Assembly (NCBI GenBank): GCA_964386235.1
Contig: CAYLSH010000001.1
Location: 1 to 64,000, forward strand
Source: RGIG8767 sp964386235
GTDB lineage: Bacteria > Bacillota > Clostridia > Lachnospirales > Lachnospiraceae
Direction: 5' to 3'
DNA: 64,000 nucleotides
Numbering within the stretch: the stretch's first letter is position 1; each line of letters begins with the position of its first letter. Of the stretch, positions 16,267-23,831 are shown in pieces. The notes beneath the pieces were generated by a model. It worked only from the letters and a program-made list of their open reading frames with translations, did no database searches and was not told the origin of the DNA. The position numbers were made by a program, and so were the translations under genes.

Positions 16267-17607
16267 CTATTTTTCCTCGTTCCGTTCTCTTATGATAAAC
16301 TTAAGGGGTGTTCCTCTAAAGCCAAATGCATTTCGTATCTGATTTTCAATATATCGGGTGTATGAAAAATGCATCAATTGTTTATCATTGACAAAGATTA
16401 CAAATGTCGGCGGTTTTACCGATACCTGCGTAATGTAATACAGGCGCAGACGTTTTCCCTTATCCGATGGCGGTTGCTGCATGGCAACGGCTTCTGACAT
16501 GATCTCATTTAACACACCGGTTGCGACACGCAGGGAACAATTCTCAATGACCGCATCAATTGTCTCATATAATTTACCGATACGCTGTCCTGTCTTGGCA
16601 GAGATAAACAGCATCTCCGCATAGGGCATGAAGGATAAAGTCGAACGCACTTTTTCCGTGAAACGATAAATGGTCTTGTCATTCTTTTCTACCAGATCCC
16701 ATTTGTTGACCGCAACGATAAAGCCCTTGCCTCTCTCATGGGCAATCCCCGCGATCTTGGCATCCTGTTCGGTCACGCCTTCGTTGGCATCAATTACAAG
16801 TACCACAACATCCGCACGTTCCACCGCACTTACGGTACGGATGATCATATAATGCTCTAAATCTTCCTTTACCTTGTTCTTTCTTCTAAGACCGGCAGTA
16901 TCAATAAAAACGTATTCTCTTCCGTTGAATTTGACCGGCGTATCAATCGCATCACGGGTGGTTCCCGCGATATCCGATACAATCACTCGATTTTCACCGA
17001 TCAATTTATTGATCAGGGAAGATTTTCCGACATTGGGTTTTCCGACAATGGCAATCTTAGGACGGTCATCCTCTTCTTCCTCTGCCATTTTTTCGTCATC
17101 AAAATGCTCTATCACCTTATCAAGCATATCGCCGATTCCTAAGCGGTTTGCTGCTGAGATCGGAATCGGATCCCCGATTCCCAGGTTATAAAACTCATAG
17201 GTGTCCAGCATGAATTTGTGAAAATCATCCACTTTATTCACAACCAAAAGTACCGGCTTGCGGGATTTACGAAGCATATCCGCCACTTTCATATCCGAAT
17301 CCACAAGACCCTGTTTAACATCCACGATAAAAAGAATCACATCCGCAGTATCAATTGCAATCTGTGCCTGATCACGCATCTGGGATAAAATAATATCACT
17401 GCTGTCCGGTTCGATTCCTCCGGTATCAATTAATGTAAATGCACGATCCAGCCAGGTAACATCCGTATAGATACGATCCCTCGTAATACCCGGTGTATCT
17501 TTTACAATCGCGATCTTTTCGCCGGCAAGCGCATTAAACAAGGTGGATTTTCCCACATTGGGTCTGCCAACGACAGCCACGATCGGTTTTGCTTTCTTTT
17601 TTGCCAT
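16267..17607 (-). CDS. der: Ribosome-assembly GTPase Der (EngA)
   Basis: A 446-residue protein with two tandem GTPase domains and a C-terminal KH-like domain, acting in 50S subunit maturation. GTPase 1 has GRPNVGKSTLFNAL (about 12), DTGGIE and NKVD; GTPase 2 has GKPNVGKSSLINKL (about 190), DTAGLRRK and NKWD. An acidic linker (EEEEDD) separates the two. The KH-like part begins at about 355. A GAGG site precedes the ATG; the gene follows the DUF512 gene by 24 nt. Confidence 0.98.
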   Translation of the reverse strand: MAKKKAKPIVAVVGRPNVGKSTLFNALAGEKIAIVKDTPGITRDRIYTDVTWLDRAFTLIDTGGIEPDSSDIILSQMRDQAQIAIDTADVILFIVDVKQGLVDSDMKVADMLRKSRKPVLLVVNKVDDFHKFMLDTYEFYNLGIGDPIPISAANRLGIGDMLDKVIEHFDDEKMAEEEEDDRPKIAIVGKPNVGKSSLINKLIGENRVIVSDIAGTTRDAIDTPVKFNGREYVFIDTAGLRRKNKVKEDLEHYMIIRTVSAVERADVVVLVIDANEGVTEQDAKIAGIAHERGKGFIVAVNKWDLVEKNDKTIYRFTEKVRSTLSFMPYAEMLFISAKTGQRIGKLYETIDAVIENCSLRVATGVLNEIMSEAVAMQQPPSDKGKRLRLYYITQVSVKPPTFVIFVNDKQLMHFSYTRYIENQIRNAFGFRGTPLKFIIRERNEEK

Positions 17608-17631
17608 GTTTACCTCACATCCGTATTTGTT

Positions 17632-18960
17632 TTATCTCTCCTTCGATAAAACACATTCTAAAAATCCATATCCGCTTGATTTTACAATATCTATTCTCAC
17701 TTGTAAAGTTTTTTGCAAATCTTCCACAGTCAGATCATCCAGCAATACGGTCTCCCCGCTTCTTAGAACATTCTCCGGCAAAAGCAGACGTTCTCCCAGA
17801 TCGATATCCTTACACTGGGCAATGATATCCGTCCCGGTTAAAAGCCCGGTAACCGTGATTCTCTCTCCAAAAAAATCATTGCGGATGGGAATAACCCGAA
17901 TCGTTTTTTCCGGAAAAGCTTCCATGATCTCCTCCGCCATCTGCCGGATATAAGGATACACCAGCTTGCCTGTAATAACAGAAATCTTCTCTTTCGGATA
18001 CACCCTTTTTTCTTTTAAGGCATCGTAAAGACTCTCTTTAAATTCTTCCAGCATAAGTCTGACCATGCCCACACCGTTTTCCAACTGTAAATAACCGTCA
18101 TAATTTTCCTCATCCGGCAACTGCCTGTCCGCTAAAATATACCATTCATCGGAAGCATGGATAAAATGAATGCCATACTCTGCCAATGCTTTCTTTTGCC
18201 AGGATTCGATCAGATCAATCACTTCCCCGGCGTCTTCTTTTTCAAAAGGCTCCAGCGGATACAGCCCTTCCCTGTACTTGGACAATCCGACCGGTACCAC
18301 GGAAACGCTTCTTAAATGGGGAAGATATTTGTAAAGTTCCTGCAAACTGTATTCGAGTTCCTTGCCGTCGTTTACCCCCTTGCAAAGTACAATCTGCCCA
18401 TTCATCTCAATTCCCGCTTCGTAAAAACGGTCCACCTTTTTCAGTGCATCCCCTGCAAAACGATTGGTTAACATCTTGCATCGAAGTTTGGGGTTCATGG
18501 TCTGAAAGGAAATATTAATCGGGGACAAATGGTATTTTATAACCTTATCCATATCCCGGTCCGACATATTGGTCAGGGTAATATAATTGCCCTGTAAAAA
18601 GGAAAGTCTGGCATCATCATCCTTAAAATACAATGTCTCACGCATTCCTTTCGGCATCTGGTCAATAAAGCAGAATATACATTTGTTGGAACAGGAACGA
18701 TAATCATCCATCAATCCATTGTCAAATACGATGCCTAAATCCTCGTCCTCATCTTTTTCAATCTCCAGTTCCCACTCTTCTCCATTGGGTTTGCGTATCG
18801 TAACGACAATCTCATAATCCTCACAGTAGTACTGGTAATCAAAAATATCCTCTATCTCATGTCCACTTATCTCTAACAGCACATCTCCGGGTTCGATCTC
18901 CATTTCTTCGGCAATGCTTCCCGGCAAAACCTGCTGTATCACATGTTCTTTCTTTTTCAT
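17632..18960 (-). CDS. DUF512 radical SAM protein with N-terminal PDZ domain
   Basis: A 442-residue protein. The N-terminal PDZ-like segment (about 5-70) has VLPGSIAEEMEIEPGDVLLEI. The radical SAM Cys motif CSNKCIFCF (CxxxCxxC) lies near residue 90, followed by DDARLSFLQGNYITLTN and the C-terminal DUF512 region. The family is widespread in Firmicutes beside der and plsY, as here, but its reaction is not known to me. I moved the start to the ATG at 18960 because GAGGATT precedes it and the upstream ORF extension has no ribosome binding site. It is the first gene of the der-plsY-gpsA transcript and has a good promoter. Confidence 0.9.
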   Translation of the reverse strand: MKKKEHVIQQVLPGSIAEEMEIEPGDVLLEISGHEIEDIFDYQYYCEDYEIVVTIRKPNGEEWELEIEKDEDEDLGIVFDNGLMDDYRSCSNKCIFCFIDQMPKGMRETLYFKDDDARLSFLQGNYITLTNMSDRDMDKVIKYHLSPINISFQTMNPKLRCKMLTNRFAGDALKKVDRFYEAGIEMNGQIVLCKGVNDGKELEYSLQELYKYLPHLRSVSVVPVGLSKYREGLYPLEPFEKEDAGEVIDLIESWQKKALAEYGIHFIHASDEWYILADRQLPDEENYDGYLQLENGVGMVRLMLEEFKESLYDALKEKRVYPKEKISVITGKLVYPYIRQMAEEIMEAFPEKTIRVIPIRNDFFGERITVTGLLTGTDIIAQCKDIDLGERLLLPENVLRSGETVLLDDLTVEDLQKTLQVRIDIVKSSGYGFLECVLSKER

Positions 18961-18997
18961 AGTAATCCTCAAATAATCATGTAAAACTTTATATTTT

Positions 18998-19026
18998 ATT
19001 GTACTAAAATTACTTTCTTTGTACAA
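18998..19026 (-). promoter_or_regulatory. Sigma-A type promoter of the DUF512-der-plsY-gpsA operon
   Basis: The minus strand has a -35 TTGTAC (19026-19021), a 17-bp spacer and a -10 TACAAT (19003-18998). It follows the T-run of the sensor-kinase terminator. Confidence 0.7.
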
Positions 19027-19034
19027 GGAAAGAT

Positions 19035-19065
19035 TAAAAAAAGAGAGTCCTCTTTTTGAGAACTC
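19035..19065 (-). terminator. Terminator of the two-component system operon
   Basis: Arms GAGTCCTC (19045-19052) and GAGAACTC (19058-19065), with one mismatch and a 5-nt loop, are followed on the minus strand by TCTTTTTTT. The hairpin lies 16 bp beyond the kinase stop codon. Confidence 0.75.
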
Positions 19066-19080
19066 CCTTTCCGTTATTCT

Positions 19081-21405
19081 TTATTCCATCACATCAAAGG
19101 TAAGGATTGCTTTAAACAGATCCCCATCCAGTTGTAATGCAAATTCTCCATTCATGGATTTCATAAGGTTTTTGGCAATGGAAAGCCCCAGTCCGCTTCC
19201 TTCACTTCTGCGGGACTCATCCCCCTGAACAAAACGCTCCGTCAATTCTTCCGGATTCACATTCAAGGGTTGTGCCGAAATATTCTTGATGGAAAGATCC
19301 ACCTTCTTTTGAGAGGTTGCTGTCTGTGTCCATTCCTCCATAGTCAGATACACTCTGGTTCCTTCCAGGGCATATTTGCTGATATTATTGTACAGATTCT
19401 CAATGACACGGAACAGATATCTGCTGTCCACCCTAATATAAATCGGAACATCGGGTAATTTTTCAATCATAACCAGTCCCTTGTCCTCAAACTTCTCTGC
19501 AAACTCACCAAATACCTGATGAATGAATTCCACAAAATTGATTCTCTCGTACTGAATGGAAATATTGCCGGAGGAAATCTTGGATGCTTCTACCAGATCA
19601 TCCGTCAGTTGTTTTAAACGCTGGGATTTCATATCCAGCACATCCACATATCCCCTGATCTTCTCATCCGTAATATTTTCCCGTTTGATCAGATCCACAT
19701 AATTGATAATGGAAGTTAATGGTGTTTTTATATCATGGGATACATTCGTAATCAGATCCGCTTTCATCTTCTCATCCTTCATACTGGTCTCCACTGCCTG
19801 ATGAATGGATGCGCCGATGCTGTTAACCGATTTTGCAAGGATTAAATTCCCTCCATGAAGATGCTCCGTCGGAACTTTGTAGGCAAAATCGCCTTCTTTG
19901 ATCTTTTCAATGCCCTGCACGATATTTTCCCGTTCTTTTGCATTCATGTACAGCCATGCGCCTACCACCATATCCATTATAAATGCCAATATAATGCCCT
20001 TTAGATCCCAAAGCACCAGTACCAGATTGCAGGCTAAAAATAACAGATACGGAAGCCATGTCCGGCTGATCATGGAACCATTATCATATGTCTCCATAAG
20101 TCCTTTTTTCAGACGTACTGCCAAAACATAAAGTAAAGAATCCCGGTATACTTTTCCTCCTTTTATCTTCCGCACTCCGCATAGATACAACTGCGAAAAA
20201 TAAATATGGAACAAAAACAGTATGCCACCCATGGCATAGGCAAGTGTGTATATATTTTCTTTGCTACCCGAAAAGTAAGGGGTAAATTCTTTTGCTACCG
20301 CAAGCACCCCCGCAATTCCCAAAAGCCATAAGAAAATATATATCTCGGCATAAATCCGCCGGCTTCTTTCCATCCGGGCCGCACGCTTACCTTCAAATTC
20401 CATTGTCATCTCCAGTTTTGTCATAGAAAGAAAACTAAGGAAAAATGCTGCAAGCGCCAGGAAAAATCCTACAAACCACAAAATAAAGTAAGGAACCGGT
20501 TCTTTATAGGCTTCGTATGCTCTCTGCATCACATCCTCATTGGCATAATCATCGTGAATGCCGATCCAGATGCGGGAACCATCCTGGAAGGAGTAGGCAT
20601 ACTGGGAAAGAATCGAACGCATATCCTGTGCATTCAGATCCGTATTGGTGGAAATCTGCATCTTATCCGGATTGTAGGAAATAAAACGGTTGTATTTTGC
20701 AAAAAGAGCCGTAATATCATCCGATGACATTCCTTTTAAGGATGCCCCTATATTCGTATAATAGGAAGTTTTTCCGTTCTCGGTAAATGCATAGCAAAAG
20801 ATCAGATTGGTACTTCCATCCGCATATTTTTTCTGATATTTTGTATATTCCGTATAATTCTGAAATAACTCCGATGCCGTAATCTGCAGATTGGTGACCA
20901 AAGTCTTATACTCTGCATTGGTCGTCGCATACGCTTCCAGTTCTTTCCCTTCCACGGTCAGATAACGGTCATACAACTGGCTTCTGCTTCCGATCGTTTC
21001 AAAATCAAATCCGTAATTGCCCCACTTAATAAGATCATCCAGAAAATAACTTGCCGTTACGCTGTCATCTGCCATGATATCATCCCGATTGGCAAAAGAA
21101 GAGATATCCACTATCTTTTTCCCATTGTAGATTCCATTTGTTTCCATCTGATTACGGATCACACACATCCTTGTAATATCTGCCGTCTGGTCCTTTAATA
21201 TCTGCGTAAATAAACCGGAATCTTCAAAATCGGTTCTCTGCCGCTCCACCGGCGTCCGGCGGTAACGGTAGGAATTCTTATCGCCTTTTACTTCTATTAC
21301 GGAAGAAAGATAAAGTAATACAAGACAAACCGCCATCATAACAACAGCAATCCTGTTTACCCACAATATGATTCCTCTCAATCCTCTTTTGGTTCCTGCT
21401 TTCAT
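19081..21405 (-). CDS. Membrane sensor histidine kinase
   Basis: A 774-residue kinase. One N-terminal membrane segment (about 14-35) is followed by an extracellular region of about 250 residues, then a cluster of about five further membrane segments (about 305-490). A HAMP-like linker, VQGIEKIKEGDFAYKVP, is followed by HisKA with the phospho-acceptor in ITNVSHDIKTPLTSIINYVD, the N box VIENLYNNISKYA, and the G2 box GSGLGLSIAKNLM. No canonical DxGxG G1 box is visible; KNISAQPLNVNPEELTERFV stands in its place, a variant I recognise from related Firmicutes kinases. The ligand is unknown. It is the partner of the adjacent response regulator, 17 nt upstream. Confidence 0.93.
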   Translation of the reverse strand: MKAGTKRGLRGIILWVNRIAVVMMAVCLVLLYLSSVIEVKGDKNSYRYRRTPVERQRTDFEDSGLFTQILKDQTADITRMCVIRNQMETNGIYNGKKIVDISSFANRDDIMADDSVTASYFLDDLIKWGNYGFDFETIGSRSQLYDRYLTVEGKELEAYATTNAEYKTLVTNLQITASELFQNYTEYTKYQKKYADGSTNLIFCYAFTENGKTSYYTNIGASLKGMSSDDITALFAKYNRFISYNPDKMQISTNTDLNAQDMRSILSQYAYSFQDGSRIWIGIHDDYANEDVMQRAYEAYKEPVPYFILWFVGFFLALAAFFLSFLSMTKLEMTMEFEGKRAARMERSRRIYAEIYIFLWLLGIAGVLAVAKEFTPYFSGSKENIYTLAYAMGGILFLFHIYFSQLYLCGVRKIKGGKVYRDSLLYVLAVRLKKGLMETYDNGSMISRTWLPYLLFLACNLVLVLWDLKGIILAFIMDMVVGAWLYMNAKERENIVQGIEKIKEGDFAYKVPTEHLHGGNLILAKSVNSIGASIHQAVETSMKDEKMKADLITNVSHDIKTPLTSIINYVDLIKRENITDEKIRGYVDVLDMKSQRLKQLTDDLVEASKISSGNISIQYERINFVEFIHQVFGEFAEKFEDKGLVMIEKLPDVPIYIRVDSRYLFRVIENLYNNISKYALEGTRVYLTMEEWTQTATSQKKVDLSIKNISAQPLNVNPEELTERFVQGDESRRSEGSGLGLSIAKNLMKSMNGEFALQLDGDLFKAILTFDVME

Positions 21406-21422
21406 TGTACTTCCCTTTCTTC

Positions 21423-22115
21423 TTATTGTTTCTCAATCTTGTATCCGACGCCCCATACTACTTTTAAGTAGCGTGGCTCTTTGGGATTAATCTCAATTTT
21501 TTCCCGGATATGCCGGATATGTACTGCCACCGTATTATCCGCACCGATGGCTTCCTCTTCCCAGATGTTTTCATAAATCTGTTCGATGGAAAATACCCGT
21601 CCCTGATTCTTAACCAGCAAAAGAAGTATATTATATTCAATCGGAGTCAGTTTCACACTCTCTCCTTCCACCGTCACTTCCTTGGTCTCATCATTGATCG
21701 CAAGACCTCCGGCACGATAAATATGTTCTTCTGTTTCCATCTCATTGCCCAATTTGGTGTAACGGCGAAGATGGCTCTTAACACGTGCAATCAGTTCCAA
21801 TGGATTAAACGGCTTGGTAATGTAATCATCCGCTCCGATATTCAGTCCCAAAATCTTATCCGCATCTTCTGATTTTGCGGACAAAAAGAGAATCGGAATG
21901 CTGCTGTATTCCCGAATCTTCATCGTTGCCCGGATTCCGTCCAGTTTGGGCATCATAATATCAATAATCAAAAGTTTGACATCATTCTTTTTTAACTGTT
22001 CGATTGCTTCCTGCCCATCATATGCTTTAATAATACCAAATCCTTCCTGCATCAGATAGATCTCTATCGCATCCACAATCTCTTTGTCATCATCACAAAC
22101 CAATATATTTGTCAT
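21423..22115 (-). CDS. OmpR/PhoB-family response regulator
   Basis: A 230-residue DNA-binding regulator. The receiver domain (1-118) has the acidic pocket CDDDKE (residues 8-10), the phospho-acceptor Asp52 in LLIIDIMMPKLDG, and Lys101 in DDYITKPFNPLEL. The C-terminal winged helix (about 130-228) has LTPIEYNILLLLVKNQGRVF and the recognition-helix region NTVAVHIRHIREKI. It lies directly ahead of the sensor kinase and so forms a two-component pair. The ribosome binding site is weak (GGAAAAG near the ATG, with a GGGAGG farther upstream). Targets cannot be read from the window. Confidence 0.95.
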   Translation of the reverse strand: MTNILVCDDDKEIVDAIEIYLMQEGFGIIKAYDGQEAIEQLKKNDVKLLIIDIMMPKLDGIRATMKIREYSSIPILFLSAKSEDADKILGLNIGADDYITKPFNPLELIARVKSHLRRYTKLGNEMETEEHIYRAGGLAINDETKEVTVEGESVKLTPIEYNILLLLVKNQGRVFSIEQIYENIWEEEAIGADNTVAVHIRHIREKIEINPKEPRYLKVVWGVGYKIEKQ

Positions 22116-22224
22116 ATGTCTTTTCCAGAATGCCTCCCTCGGATTCTGTACTCCTTCCCATAAAAACTATAATCAGTAAAACATAATTTTTTTAAGGTTC
22201 CTGTTTCATTTTATTAATTGTTTC

Positions 22225-23073
22225 TTAATTCAACACCAGAAAGGCTCCCAGATTTCCTCTTTTACCATTGCTTGCACGGTGGGAAAAGAGCAATTCCTTA
22301 TTGCATGAGGTACAGATATCGGGCAGCGTGATATGTTCCTTTGTCAGTCCGGCTTCTGACAGCACCGCAAGATTAGCCTGCCAGAGATCTAACATTGCTT
22401 TTTCGGATGATTTTTTACGCACGATCCGATCTATATTGTCAGCCCCTGCAAAAACATCTAAAAACCGTTCTGCCACGTCCATGCTGACCTCATAACAGTC
22501 CACACAAATGGAAGGACCGATGGCAGCAACAATATCCTTCGGATCACAGCCATATTCCTGTGTCATTTTTTCCACGGTTACCTTTCCCATCTTTTCAACA
22601 GTTCCTCTCCAGCCGGAATGGGAAAGTCCGATGGCTTTCTTCACAGGATCTACAAAATACAGAGGAACGCAGTCCGCATAAAAAGTGGACAGCACAATCC
22701 CCGGTTCCTTGGTAATAAGACCATCCACATCCGTATAGCCCAACGGTCTTGTAATTCCGCTTCCCTTATCGATTGCCGTTACTTTTTTTACATTGGTGGT
22801 ATGTGTCTGCATGGAAAGTACAAAGTCCTCCGGCTTGCATTGCAAAACTTTCGCAATCCTTGCAAAATTCTCATCCACATTTTCTTTCCGATCTCCCCTT
22901 GTATAGGATAGATTCATGGTGCCAAGATACCCCTCACTGACACCACCCACTCTGGTAGAAAACAAATGCCTGCAAACTCCCGTCTCAATCAGACTGGGAA
23001 ATTGCAGGTATCTTACACCGTCTTTTTCCTGATCCAGTATCGTTTTCTCTCCTTGCTTTCTCACAAATTCCAT
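22225..23073 (-). CDS. pgeF: PgeF/YfiH-family multicopper-like purine nucleoside phosphorylase
   Basis: A 282-residue protein of the YfiH (DUF152, formerly laccase-domain) family, described as purine nucleoside phosphorylase/adenosine deaminase or peptidoglycan editing factor. The expected His/Cys zinc-site motifs are present: MQTHTTNV (about 98), ADCVPLYF (about 140) and LSHSGWRGT (about 155), with the later CTSCNKELLFSHRA. The start was moved to 23073, where GAGGGAAGA precedes the ATG; the nine-residue longer reading has no site. It follows yraN by 30 nt. Confidence 0.9.
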   Translation of the reverse strand: MEFVRKQGEKTILDQEKDGVRYLQFPSLIETGVCRHLFSTRVGGVSEGYLGTMNLSYTRGDRKENVDENFARIAKVLQCKPEDFVLSMQTHTTNVKKVTAIDKGSGITRPLGYTDVDGLITKEPGIVLSTFYADCVPLYFVDPVKKAIGLSHSGWRGTVEKMGKVTVEKMTQEYGCDPKDIVAAIGPSICVDCYEVSMDVAERFLDVFAGADNIDRIVRKKSSEKAMLDLWQANLAVLSEAGLTKEHITLPDICTSCNKELLFSHRASNGKRGNLGAFLVLN

Positions 23074-23103
23074 TCTTCCCTCTTTCCGACATGGCAAGCC
23101 TTT

Positions 23104-23463
23104 TTATTTCCAATGATACCCTATGTGGCTAAAAGCATTTTGGATCCATTCAATCTTAGTGTCCGTAATTCCCACCACATCAAATCGTATCTGCTTTACC
23201 CACTTATGTTTCATGCAGTAATAATCCGCACAACGACTGATCTTTTTTTGTTTGTGATAAGGCACCGCCTGCAAAGCCTCTCCAAATGCATTTGTCCTGC
23301 GGTATTTCACTTCAAAAAAAACAATGCAGCCGCCATCCCTTCCTATGATATCCACTTCTCCCTGTTTGCAGCAAAAATTGCGTTCCACGATCCAGATTCC
23401 GTGCTTTTTTAAATACTCACAGACTGCCTCTTCGTAAAATGTACCAATCTCTCTTTTATTCAT
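23104..23463 (-). CDS. YraN/UPF0102-family nuclease-like protein
   Basis: A 119-residue protein of the UPF0102 family, with a restriction-endonuclease-like fold. The typical core is GEVDIIGRDGGCIVFFEVKYR (about 35-55), the E-VK being the probable metal-site residues, followed by YRRTNAFGEALQAV. The biological role is unclear in the family. A GTG at 23469 sits too close to the GAAAGG site, so the ATG at 23463 is preferred. In the RNA this site is partly inside a hairpin (23469-23508). The neighbour order rnhB-ylqG-ylqH-yraN-pgeF is conserved-looking. Confidence 0.9.
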   Translation of the reverse strand: MNKREIGTFYEEAVCEYLKKHGIWIVERNFCCKQGEVDIIGRDGGCIVFFEVKYRRTNAFGEALQAVPYHKQKKISRCADYYCMKHKWVKQIRFDVVGITDTKIEWIQNAFSHIGYHWK

Positions 23464-23468
23464 ATACA

Positions 23469-23529
23469 CAAACCTTTCTTTTCTGCTTCTCTCCAGAAAA
23501 CAGGTTTGACGCCATTGCCCTATAATGGC
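23469..23529 (-). promoter_or_regulatory. Two hairpins in the ylqH-yraN gap, one covering the yraN ribosome binding site
   Basis: CAAACCT (23469-23475) pairs with AGGTTTG (23502-23508), and inside it TTTTCTG (23479-23485) pairs with CAGAAAA (23494-23500). The yraN GAAAGG site (23478-23473) lies partly in the stem. A second small hairpin, GCCATT/AATGGC (23511-23529), lies ahead of it. This could limit yraN translation or protect an RNA end. Confidence 0.5.
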
Positions 23530-23531
23530 TG

Positions 23532-23822
23532 CTACTTATTCATCTTACTGCGGATCTTTTCCATGGCATCCACAAAGACCAAAACCTCCGCCACCGCATT
23601 ATACAGTTCCGGTGGAATCATATCGCCAATCTCCAGTTTGGACAGAGTCTTTGCCAGTTTTTCATCCTGATGGATGGGAACATTGGATTCTTTGGCTTTG
23701 TCTATGATTTTTTCCGCTAAAAGTCCCCTTCCGGTTGCCAGGATCTTAGGTGCCTCTTCACTTGGATCATACTCCAGTGCAACCGCCGTAAATTGGGACA
23801 GATCCTTTTTCTTTTCGCTCAT
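23532..23822 (-). CDS. FlhB C-terminal-like protein (YlqH/FhlB type)
   Basis: A 96-residue protein matching only the cytoplasmic C-terminal domain of the FlhB/EscU/YscU export-switch family: FTAVALEYDPSEEAPKILATGRG, then AKESNVPIHQDEKLAKTLSKL and IGDMIPPELYNAVAEVLVFV. The NPTH autocleavage motif of true FlhB is absent, and there is no membrane part. Stand-alone proteins of this kind (YlqH in Bacillus) lie beside rnhB, as here. A role in flagellar export is possible but unproven. It starts after GAGGAG, 10 nt beyond the FliK-like gene. Confidence 0.85.
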   Translation of the reverse strand: MSEKKKDLSQFTAVALEYDPSEEAPKILATGRGLLAEKIIDKAKESNVPIHQDEKLAKTLSKLEIGDMIPPELYNAVAEVLVFVDAMEKIRSKMNK

Positions 23823-23831
23823 ACCACTCCT

